Below are positions 20,405-27,680 of a stretch of DNA of 64,000 bases, one piece after another; position 1 is the first letter of the stretch; every line of letters begins with the position of its first letter. The stretch spans positions 372,001 to 436,000 of the forward strand of contig NZ_PXNQ02000001.1 in assembly GCF_003007735.2 (NCBI RefSeq). The letters run 5' to 3'. This DNA is from Paracoccus methylarcula (GTDB taxonomy: Bacteria > Pseudomonadota > Alphaproteobacteria > Rhodobacterales > Rhodobacteraceae). The notes beneath the pieces were generated by a model. That model was not told where the DNA came from, ran no database searches, and saw nothing but the letters and a program-made list of their open reading frames with translations. A program made the position numbers and the translations under genes.

Positions 20405-20916
20405 TAGGCATGGGCGCGGTCTTGCGGGTTCTGGACGGTCTGGCGCGGCTGAGCGGCATCCTTGCGATGCTGCTCCTGGCCTCGGCGACGGTGGTGGTCA
20501 CGCAGATGGTCATCTGGCGCTATTTCCTGGGCGCCTCGACCGTCTGGCAGACCGAATACGTCATCTTTTCGACCACGGCGGCGATGATGCTGGGCGCGCC
20601 CTATGTGCTGGCGCTGAAGGGTCATGTTGGCGTCGATCTGCTGGTCGAGCGGGCGGGTGGCGGGATGCGCCGGGTGCTGGCGCTGGTCTCGGGGCTGGCG
20701 TCGCTTTTCTTTGTCGGCGCGCTGGCGTGGTCGGGGGCGCATTTCCTCTTCGAGGCAACGATGAAGGGCTGGACCACGGACACGATCTGGGCCTTGCCCC
20801 TGTGGATCCCGTTCTGGCCGGTGCCGTTTGCGTTCACGCTGATGGCGCTACAGCTGGTTGCGCAACTGGTCGTCACGGTTTTCCCCGAGATGACTCCGGC
20901 GGAAGGAGGCTCGTGA
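20401..20916 (+). CDS. matQ: TRAP transporter small permease (DctQ family)
   Basis: Small membrane subunit of the TRAP transporter, 171 residues, with four hydrophobic helices as usual for DctQ (first helix LSGILAMLLLASATVVVTQM, then WRYFLGASTVWQTEY, a DctQ hallmark). ATG 20401 overlaps the matP stop by four bases; a slightly later ATG at 20410 is possible. The stop shares one base with the next ATG (TGATG). Confidence 0.88.
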   Translation: MIGMGAVLRVLDGLARLSGILAMLLLASATVVVTQMVIWRYFLGASTVWQTEYVIFSTTAAMMLGAPYVLALKGHVGVDLLVERAGGGMRRVLALVSGLASLFFVGALAWSGAHFLFEATMKGWTTDTIWALPLWIPFWPVPFAFTLMALQLVAQLVVTVFPEMTPAEGGS

Positions 20917-22232
20917 TGTCGCCAAGCATGGCCGGGCTGGCCGTTCTTGTCACCATGTTGGTGCTGCTGGCGTCGGGCACCCCGATTGCCTTTGCCCTCG
21001 GTTTCGTGGCCGTCGCCGCGCTGGTCCTGTCCGAGGGCTGGTTCGCCATCGGCGGCCTGTCCGAGACCTTCTTCGCGGGGCTGGCGAATTTCGGCATGGT
21101 CTCGGTGCCGATGTTCATCCTGATGGGTGCGGCGGTGGCGTCGTCGCCTGCGGGCAAGGATCTGTACGAGGCGCTGGATCGCTGGCTCTATCGCGTGCCG
21201 GGCGGCATGGTGATGTCGAATATCGGCGCTTGCGCGCTGTTCGCGGCGCTGTCTGGCAGCAGCCCGGCGACCTGCGCCGCCATCGGCAAGATGGGCATCC
21301 CCGAGATGACCAAGCGCGGCTATCCCAACTCGCTGGCCGCAGGTTCCATCGCGGCGGGCGGCACGCTTGGCATCCTGATCCCGCCCTCGGTGACGATGAT
21401 CGTCTATGGCATCGCGACCGAGACCTCGATCGGGCGGCTGTTCCTGGCCGGGCTGATGCCGGGGCTGATGCTGACCGCGCTGTTCATGGCCTGGGCGCTG
21501 TTCGATTGCTGGCGGCACGGGCTGGGTCTGTCGGATGTGACGCGCCGCTATTCGTTGGCCGAACGGCTGGAGAAGCTGCCGCGGGTGCTGCCTTTCCTGA
21601 TCATCGTGGCGCTGATCCTGTTCGTGCTTTACGGCGGCGTCGCCACGCCGTCCGAGGCGGCGGGAACCGGGGCGCTGATCTGCCTGCTGCTGGTCGCGGT
21701 GATCTATCGCATGTGGAAGGCCGGGCCGATGGTCGCGATCTTCCGCGACACGATCCGCGAGGCGGTGATGATCATGTTGATCCTCGGTGCGGCGGAGCTG
21801 TTCGCCTTCGCGCTGTCCTCGCTGTTCATCACGCAGACGGTGGCGGACGGGATCGCCAGCCTCGAGGTCAACAGGTGGGTGCTGCTGATCGTGATCAACA
21901 TCTTCCTGCTGGTCGCGGGCTTTTTCCTGCCGCCGGTAGCGATCATCCTGATGACCGCGCCGATCCTGATGCCGATCCTCGATTCGGCCGGGTTCGATCC
22001 CTACTGGTTTGCGGTCATGCTGACGATCAACATGGAGATCGGGCTGATCACGCCTCCGGTCGGGCTGAACCTCTATGTCATCAACGGCATCGCGCCGCAG
22101 ATATCGCTGCGCGACATCCTGATGGGCTCGTTGCCCTTTGTCGGGATGATGGTGCTGGGTATGCTGTTGCTGGCGATCTTCCCGCAGATCGCCCTGTTCC
22201 TGCCCGAACTCATCATGGGAGCGGCGCAATGA
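20916..22232 (+). CDS. matM: TRAP transporter large permease (DctM family)
   Basis: Main channel subunit of the TRAP importer, 438 residues from ATG 20916 (MSPSMAGLAVLVTML). It has about twelve hydrophobic helices and DctM motifs such as SGSSPATCAAIGKMGIPEM, GGTLGILIPPSV and the C-terminal GLITPPVGLNLYVING. A GGAAGGAGG site precedes the ATG. The stop overlaps the malonyl-CoA decarboxylase start by four bases, tying transport to catabolism. Confidence 0.93.
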   Translation: MSPSMAGLAVLVTMLVLLASGTPIAFALGFVAVAALVLSEGWFAIGGLSETFFAGLANFGMVSVPMFILMGAAVASSPAGKDLYEALDRWLYRVPGGMVMSNIGACALFAALSGSSPATCAAIGKMGIPEMTKRGYPNSLAAGSIAAGGTLGILIPPSVTMIVYGIATETSIGRLFLAGLMPGLMLTALFMAWALFDCWRHGLGLSDVTRRYSLAERLEKLPRVLPFLIIVALILFVLYGGVATPSEAAGTGALICLLLVAVIYRMWKAGPMVAIFRDTIREAVMIMLILGAAELFAFALSSLFITQTVADGIASLEVNRWVLLIVINIFLLVAGFFLPPVAIILMTAPILMPILDSAGFDPYWFAVMLTINMEIGLITPPVGLNLYVINGIAPQISLRDILMGSLPFVGMMVLGMLLLAIFPQIALFLPELIMGAAQ

Positions 22233-23536
22233 CCCTGACCGCGCAGATCTATGACCGGCTCAGTAGCCTCGTCGTCAGCTCCGGCTGGCGGCGGGGGAAA
22301 GAGGCCGCGCCCAGGCCTGAGGCACTGATCGAATCCGCCCGCGCCCTGCCGGGGCTGCGCTCCGAGACGCGGGTGATGGCGCTGGCCGTCGAGGTGCTGG
22401 ACGGTTACGCGGCGCTGGACGATGCCGGCAAGCAAGTGTTCTTCGATGCGCTGCGCGACGGTTTCGATCCCGACCCCGAGGCGCTGGCAGGCGCCGCACG
22501 CGCCTATCTGGACATCGGCGATCCGGCGGCGCTGGAGACATTGTCGCGCCTCGCCGAGCCTCCACGGCAGGAATTGCTCCGGCGGTTGAACATGGCTCCG
22601 GGCGGGACGGCGCGGCTGGTGGGGATGCGGGCCGACCTGTTGCGGCTGACCGGGCGCGACAAGGATTTCGCCCGCGTCGATGCCGATTTCCGGCACCTGC
22701 TGAAATCATGGTTCAATCGCGGCTTCCTGGAGCTGGTGCGGATTGACTGGCGCAGCCCGGCGCTGCTGCTGGAAAAGCTGATCGAATACGAGGCGGTGCA
22801 CGAGATCCGAGATTTCCGCGATCTGCAGATGCGGGTGCTGCCGCCCGACCGGCGCTGCTATGCCTATATGCACCCGGCCATGCCGGACGAGCCGCTGATT
22901 TTCGTCGAGGTGGCGCTGACCGAAGGCCTGCCGGATTCGGTGCAGCGGCTGATCGACGAGACCCGCGAATTGCTGCCGCCGGAAAAGGCCGATACGGCGG
23001 TGTTCTATTCGATCTCGAACTGCCAGGCGGGGCTGGCCGGGATCAGTTTCGGCAACCTGCTGATCAAGAATGTCGTGGCCGAATTGTCGCGGGAACTGCC
23101 GGGGCTTTCGGTTTTCGTCACGCTTTCGCCCATTCCCGGCCTGCGGGCATGGATGGAGGAACGCGCCAAGGCGGGAGAGACCGCCATCGCCAAGCTGCTG
23201 GACGAGCCTACACCCGCCGCCCTGTCGGCGCAGACCGCCCGCTATCTGCTTCTGGCCAAGGATGGCAGGGGCCGCCCGCGCGATCCGGTGGCGCGGTTCC
23301 ATCTTGGCAACGGGGCCGAGGCGCATCGGGTGATCCCCGGCGCCGATATATCGAAACGCGGGCAGAAACAGTCGCTTGGGATGATGGTGAATTACCTTTA
23401 TGACCGCCGCCGGATCGAGGCGCAGCATGACGAGTTCACCGAAAGCGGTACCATAGCAGCGCCGAAGAAATTGCAGGAACTGGCCCGCAAGACCGAGGCC
23501 GAGGCAAGGCAGACGGACGGAAAGAAGAAGAAATGA
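22229..23536 (+). CDS. matA: Malonyl-CoA decarboxylase
   Basis: Converts malonyl-CoA to acetyl-CoA and CO2, completing malonate catabolism in the cytoplasm. It has 435 residues from ATG 22229. The N-terminal helical domain (1-165) is followed by the GNAT-like catalytic domain, with HPAMPDEPLIFVEVALT, the conserved serine in AVFYSISNCQAGLAGISFGN, and FVTLSPIPGLRAWM. The C-terminus has FHLGNGAEAHRVIPGADIS, including a conserved catalytic-type His, and ends in a Lys-rich tail. It overlaps both neighbours by four bases (ATGA), so MatM, MatA and MatB are translationally coupled. Confidence 0.96.
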   Translation: MTLTAQIYDRLSSLVVSSGWRRGKEAAPRPEALIESARALPGLRSETRVMALAVEVLDGYAALDDAGKQVFFDALRDGFDPDPEALAGAARAYLDIGDPAALETLSRLAEPPRQELLRRLNMAPGGTARLVGMRADLLRLTGRDKDFARVDADFRHLLKSWFNRGFLELVRIDWRSPALLLEKLIEYEAVHEIRDFRDLQMRVLPPDRRCYAYMHPAMPDEPLIFVEVALTEGLPDSVQRLIDETRELLPPEKADTAVFYSISNCQAGLAGISFGNLLIKNVVAELSRELPGLSVFVTLSPIPGLRAWMEERAKAGETAIAKLLDEPTPAALSAQTARYLLLAKDGRGRPRDPVARFHLGNGAEAHRVIPGADISKRGQKQSLGMMVNYLYDRRRIEAQHDEFTESGTIAAPKKLQELARKTEAEARQTDGKKKK

Positions 23537-25041
23537 CCAACACGCTTTTTGACGCATCGATGGGCCCGCATGAGGGCTCGACCCGTGACTTCCTGATCCT
23601 CGGGGACGGCAAGCGGATCAGCTATGACGAGATCCATCGACTGTCCGGGCGCCTGGCCAACCTGCTGCAGGCCGAGGAGGTGAAGCCCGGAGACCGTGTC
23701 GCCGCGCAGGTCGAGAAATCGCCCGAGGCGCTGGCGCTCTATTTGGCGACGGTTCGGGCGGGGGGCGTGTTCCTGCCGCTGAATACCGCCTATACCCCCG
23801 CCGAGATCGCCTATTTCGTCGGCGATGCCGAGCCTGCACTGGTCGTTTGCGATCCGGCGCGCGAGGCCAAGCGGGCCGATTTCATGCCCGCTGACGGCAA
23901 GCTGATGACGCTTGGCGCGGATGGCAGGGGCAGCCTGATGGAAGCCGCTGCCGCCCATGACGAGGCGCATGATCCGGTCGCACGCGAAGGCGGCGACCTG
24001 GCGGCGATCCTTTATACCTCGGGCACCACCGGCCGCTCGAAAGGCGCGATGCTGAGCCATGACAACCTGCTCTCCAATGCCCGCACGCTGAAGGATGCCT
24101 GGCGCTTCACCTCGGATGACGTGCTGCTGCATGCCTTGCCGATCTTTCATACCCACGGGCTTTTCGTGGCCTCGAACGTGATGATCCTGTCGGGCGGAGC
24201 GATGATCTGGCTGCCGAAATTCGACGCCGCGCAGGTGGTCGGATTGCTGCCGCAGGCGACCACGATGATGGGCGTGCCGACCTTCTACACGCGGCTGCTG
24301 GATCGTCCCGATTTCGACCGCGAGCTGGTCAGGGACATGCGGCTGTTCACCTCGGGCAGTGCGCCCCTGCTGGCGGAAACCCACCGCGCCTTCGAGGACC
24401 GCACCGGGCATCGCATCCTCGAACGCTATGGCATGACCGAGACGAACATGAACACCTCGAACCCCTATGACGGGGAGCGGCGGGCGGGAACCGTCGGCTT
24501 CCCCCTGCCGGGGGTGGAACTGCGGATCATCGGCGAGGACGGAGCGGAGGTTCCGCAGGGCGAGATTGGGCAGATCGAGGTGCGTGGCGGCAATGTCTTC
24601 CAGGGCTATTGGCGGATGCCGGAAAAGACCGCCGAGGAACTGGGCGCGGATGGCTGGTTCAAGACCGGCGACCTGGGGATGATCGACGCGGATGGTTACG
24701 TGACCATCGTCGGGCGCGGCAAGGATCTGATTATCTCGGGCGGATTCAACATCTACCCCAAGGAGGTGGAACTGCTGATCGACGAGATGCCGGGCGTGCT
24801 GGAAAGCGCGGTGATCGGCGTTCCGCATCCCGATTTCGGCGAGGGGGTGGTCGCGGTGGTCGCGCGCGCGAAGGATGCCGAGCCCGACCCGCAGGGGATC
24901 ATCGACGGGCTGGCCGACCGCTTGGCGCGGTTCAAGCAGCCCAAGAAGGTGATCGTGGTGGATGAATTGCCGCGAAACACCATGGGCAAGGTGCAGAAGG
25001 CGGCGCTGCAGGCCGAGCATGAGGCTCTGTTCAAGGGCTGA
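23533..25041 (+). CDS. matB: Malonyl-CoA synthetase
   Basis: ATP-dependent malonate-CoA ligase of the AMP-forming family, 502 residues. The P-loop is ILYTSGTTGRSKGAMLSH. Other motifs include HTHGLFVASN, ERYGMTETNMNTSNPYDGER (the A5 region, matching MatB enzymes), WFKTGDLGMID and the C-terminal lysine motif PRNTMGKVQK. Together with matA it turns imported malonate into acetyl-CoA. Similar genes for methylmalonate or dicarboxylates exist, but the pairing with malonyl-CoA decarboxylase makes malonate most likely. Confidence 0.95.
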   Translation: MTNTLFDASMGPHEGSTRDFLILGDGKRISYDEIHRLSGRLANLLQAEEVKPGDRVAAQVEKSPEALALYLATVRAGGVFLPLNTAYTPAEIAYFVGDAEPALVVCDPAREAKRADFMPADGKLMTLGADGRGSLMEAAAAHDEAHDPVAREGGDLAAILYTSGTTGRSKGAMLSHDNLLSNARTLKDAWRFTSDDVLLHALPIFHTHGLFVASNVMILSGGAMIWLPKFDAAQVVGLLPQATTMMGVPTFYTRLLDRPDFDRELVRDMRLFTSGSAPLLAETHRAFEDRTGHRILERYGMTETNMNTSNPYDGERRAGTVGFPLPGVELRIIGEDGAEVPQGEIGQIEVRGGNVFQGYWRMPEKTAEELGADGWFKTGDLGMIDADGYVTIVGRGKDLIISGGFNIYPKEVELLIDEMPGVLESAVIGVPHPDFGEGVVAVVARAKDAEPDPQGIIDGLADRLARFKQPKKVIVVDELPRNTMGKVQKAALQAEHEALFKG

Positions 25042-25076
25042 AAGCCGGCCGATATTGCACCTGACGGCGCGGGGGG

Positions 25077-25096
25077 AGGGGGCGCTCGCGCCCCCT
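25077..25096 (+). terminator. GC hairpin after matB
   Basis: AGGGGGCG pairs with CGCCCCCT around a CTCG loop, 35 bases after the matB stop. No T-tract follows. It is followed about 27 bases later by repeat copy B and may be part of that composite element. Confidence 0.5.
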
Positions 25097-25122
25097 CTTG
25101 CGTCCCGGCGGGCCGCAATTCA

Positions 25123-25151
25123 CCCCCGAGGATATTTGCATGAAGAAGAAG
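25123..25151 (+). repeat. 3'-end repeat element, copy B
   Basis: CCCCCGAGGATATTTGCATG followed by AAGAAGAAGGG, in the non-coding gap after the mat operon and in the same orientation as it. It shares its core with the copies near 6758 and 52038 and (inverted) 52081, with a diverged copy near 34824. Confidence 0.8.
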
Positions 25152-25201
25152 GGCTGCGCGGCAGGCTGTCGTCATGTAAGGAGGGCAAAACGGAGGGGAT
25201 T

Positions 25202-25384
25202 ATGCTGGTCGATCCGAATGCGCCTTTTTTCAGGCCGCTCTGGGTGCGGGTGCTGTGTGTTGCGCTGCCGTTGATCTGGGCTTGGGTCGAATTGTCGAAT
25301 GACAGTCCTTTCTGGGCGATCCTGTTCGGAGCGGCAGGGCTTTACCTGGGATTCGAACTGTTCTTCCGCCGCAAGGGCGACTGA
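25202..25384 (+). CDS. Small two-helix membrane protein
   Basis: Sixty-residue protein from ATG 25202, preceded by CGGAGGGG. It starts MLVDPNAPFFRPLWVRVLC and has two hydrophobic segments (LCVALPLIWAWVEL and FWAILFGAAGLYLGFELFF) ending in RRKGD. It resembles short DUF3329-like membrane proteins found in Rhodobacteraceae, but I cannot verify that. It converges with the nucleotidase gene 12 bases away. Function unknown. Confidence 0.65.
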   Translation: MLVDPNAPFFRPLWVRVLCVALPLIWAWVELSNDSPFWAILFGAAGLYLGFELFFRRKGD

Positions 25385-25396
25385 CCGTGCTGACGC

Positions 25397-25939
25397 TCAG
25401 GCCAGGGCGCCTGCAAAGAAATGCGAGATGTCCTGCCAGTTCCGGACCCGGTCATACCGGTTTTCCCGGCGGTTCTTGGGGGCGTCGTAAAGAAGGCCGC
25501 GCCCGTCCAGCCTTTCGAAATGATGGGGGGTGTCGTCGATCAGGTAATCGACATTCACGACATGCTTGTGGCCGCAGAACACCAGCCGCAGCGGGTCGAA
25601 AAACGGCAGATGCTCACCCACCCATGCAAATTTGTGGCGAAGGCTGCCGGGATGTTCCATCGCGGCCGTGACGATGAAGATATCATGGGCGCGATAGAGT
25701 TCGGCCAAGACCTCGACCGCATCATCCATCGGGGCGAGATGCCGGAAGATCGAGCCTTCGTTCAGCATCTCGGCCATGGCGGCATTCTGCGACGAGGTCA
25801 GCAGCGTCTCGATCGGCTCATCGGCCCGGTCGCCGAGGGACAGGCCGAATTCCTGCTCGGCCCATCCGATCAGGCTGGCATGGGTGTTGCAGATCACATC
25901 GTCCATATCGACGCCGATCCGGTATCTTGTGCTGGTCAT
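25397..25939 (-). CDS. HAD-type 5'(3')-deoxyribonucleotidase-like phosphatase
   Basis: Haloacid dehalogenase superfamily, NT5C-like, 180 residues. The catalytic DxDD loop is VDMDDVICN (residues 10-14), motif II is FIVTAAMEHP, and the C-terminal acidic motif is LIDDTPHHFE. This arrangement is typical of 5'(3')-deoxyribonucleotidases, which dephosphorylate dNMPs. The small cap (IETLLTSSQNAAMAEMLNEG) is consistent. It starts 12 bases after the alpha-glucosidase stop and is probably co-transcribed, though no functional link is obvious. Confidence 0.8.
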   Translation of the reverse strand: MTSTRYRIGVDMDDVICNTHASLIGWAEQEFGLSLGDRADEPIETLLTSSQNAAMAEMLNEGSIFRHLAPMDDAVEVLAELYRAHDIFIVTAAMEHPGSLRHKFAWVGEHLPFFDPLRLVFCGHKHVVNVDYLIDDTPHHFERLDGRGLLYDAPKNRRENRYDRVRNWQDISHFFAGALA

Positions 25940-25951
25940 GGAATGGTCCTG

Positions 25952-27556
25952 TCAGGCTTGCAGATCAATGGCGCCGCTCAGCCATGCGAAACCGTTCGCG
26001 GGCAGGTCGAGCCTGTCTTCCGACAGTGACGCATGGGTGGGGCCGGATAGTGAGGCACCGCCCGTGACGGTCAGTTGCCGCGGGGTTTGCGACAGGTTGA
26101 AGACGCAGGTCAGGGCTTCGCCGTCATGGATCCGGCGGAAGGCAAGGATCGGTTCGGGCAGGCCCAGGAATTCGGTTTGTCCCATGCGCAGCGGGGTCTG
26201 CGATTTGCGGAAGGACAGGGTGGCGCGATAGGCAGCCAGCACGCTGTCATTGTCGGCCTGCTGGATCGAGACGGCCCGGCCTGCCTGCGCCGCCTTGACC
26301 GGCAGCCATGGATTGGCGGTGCTGAAGCCTGCATTCGGGGCGTCCGCATCCCAGGCCATCGGGGTGCGGCAGCCGTCGCGGCCCTTGACCTCGGGCCAGA
26401 AACGCAGGGCGGGCGGGTCGGTGAGTTCCTCATAGACCAGTTCGGTCTCCGTCTGGCCCAGTTCCTCGCCCTGGTAGAGACAGATCGTGCCGGGGAAGGA
26501 CAGCAGCATCGCCGCCGCCTGCCGGGCGAGCGCATCCGGGTTGCCTGCATGGTCCTGCCAGCGGGTGACATGGCGGATCACGTCATGGTTCGAGAAGCTC
26601 CAGCAGGAATGCCCGTCCGGGGCACCCTTTTGCACGCCCTCGATGCAGCGGCGGAAATGCGCGGCGGTGAAATCCGGGCTGAGCATCTCGAAGCTGTAGC
26701 ACATGTGCAGCCGGTCGCTGCCCGTCGTGTATTCCGCCATGATGTCGATGGCAGTCTGACCGCCATCCCCGACCTCTCCCACCATCATGCGCGCGTCGTA
26801 TTCGTCGGTCAGGGCCCGCATCCGTTTCAGGAAACCGATATTCTCGGGGCGGTTCTTGGAATGGACATGCTGCTGGAAACCATAGGTTTCCGGCCCGGTA
26901 TGGTCGGGATTGGGCGGGTTGTCGCGCAGTTCGGCGTCGTGGAAATAATAGTTCACCGTGTCCAGCCGGAAACCGTCCACGCCGCGCTCCAGCCAGAAGC
27001 GCATGGTTTCCAGCAGCGCATCCTGCACGGCCGGGTTGTGCATGTTCAGATCCGGCTGTTCGATCAGGAAATTATGCAGGTAATACTGCCTGCGGCGCGG
27101 CTCCCATTCCCATGCCGGGCCACCGAAGACCGAGGGCCAGTTGTTCGGGGGCGTGCCATCGGGATTGGGATCGGCCCAGACATACCAGTCGGCGCGCGGG
27201 TTGTCGCGGCTCTGGCGGCTCTCGGCGAACCATGGATGCTTGTCGCTGGAATGGCTGATGACTTGGTCGATGATGACCTTCAGCCCCAGTTCATGCGCCC
27301 GTGCGACCAGCGCGTCGAAATCCGCGAGCGTGCCGAAAAGCGGGTCGATATCGGTATAATCCGACACGTCATACCCCATGTCCTTCATCGGCGAGGTGAA
27401 GATCGGCGACAGCCAGATCGCATCCACGCCAAGGCCGGCGACATGGTCGAGGCGTTGCGTGATGCCCTTCAGATCGCCAAGCCCGTCGCCATCGCTGTCC
27501 TGAAAGCTGCGGGGGTAAATCTGGTAGATCACCGCGTCACGCCACCATTCCGCCAT
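25952..27556 (-). CDS. GH13 alpha-glucosidase
   Basis: Cytoplasmic maltase-type glycoside hydrolase, 534 residues from ATG 27556 (MAEWWRDAVIYQIYPRSF), which follows AGGAGC. Conserved GH13 regions are present: LGVDAIWLSPIFTSPM, the nucleophile Asp in VDGFRLDTVNYY, the acid/base Glu in MMVGEVGDG, and the transition-state Asp in WSFSNHDVIRH. It lacks a signal peptide. It is divergent from the glycogen operon and would hydrolyse maltose, trehalulose-like sugars or oligosaccharides to glucose. Exact substrate is unclear; oligo-1,6-glucosidase and sucrose-active relatives share these motifs. Confidence 0.9.
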   Translation of the reverse strand: MAEWWRDAVIYQIYPRSFQDSDGDGLGDLKGITQRLDHVAGLGVDAIWLSPIFTSPMKDMGYDVSDYTDIDPLFGTLADFDALVARAHELGLKVIIDQVISHSSDKHPWFAESRQSRDNPRADWYVWADPNPDGTPPNNWPSVFGGPAWEWEPRRRQYYLHNFLIEQPDLNMHNPAVQDALLETMRFWLERGVDGFRLDTVNYYFHDAELRDNPPNPDHTGPETYGFQQHVHSKNRPENIGFLKRMRALTDEYDARMMVGEVGDGGQTAIDIMAEYTTGSDRLHMCYSFEMLSPDFTAAHFRRCIEGVQKGAPDGHSCWSFSNHDVIRHVTRWQDHAGNPDALARQAAAMLLSFPGTICLYQGEELGQTETELVYEELTDPPALRFWPEVKGRDGCRTPMAWDADAPNAGFSTANPWLPVKAAQAGRAVSIQQADNDSVLAAYRATLSFRKSQTPLRMGQTEFLGLPEPILAFRRIHDGEALTCVFNLSQTPRQLTVTGGASLSGPTHASLSEDRLDLPANGFAWLSGAIDLQA

Positions 27557-27631
27557 CGGCTGCTCCTGTGTCCTCAATGAGATTCGGCCCGAGTAAATCA
27601 TGACTGTAGCCGGGAGCGAAAGAAATTGTTA

Positions 27632-27645
27632 GCGTTAACTAACGC
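27632..27645. promoter_or_regulatory. Candidate LacI-type operator between alpha-glucosidase and glgB
   Basis: GCGTTA-AC-TAACGC inverted repeat, overlapped by the related TTGTTAGCG half-site, in the 124-base divergent region. The form resembles LacI/GntR-type sugar operators. No regulator gene lies nearby, so assignment is by sequence only. Confidence 0.45.
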
Positions 27646-27680
27646 ATTGCTCGAATCTTTGCGCCGGATAGAGTGGGGTC

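Noticed and set aside
20622..22229. 535-codon minus-strand frame opposite the TRAP permease genes
   Set aside because: Composition is His/Gln/Arg/Asp-rich, typical of antisense frames; the plus-strand genes are well supported.
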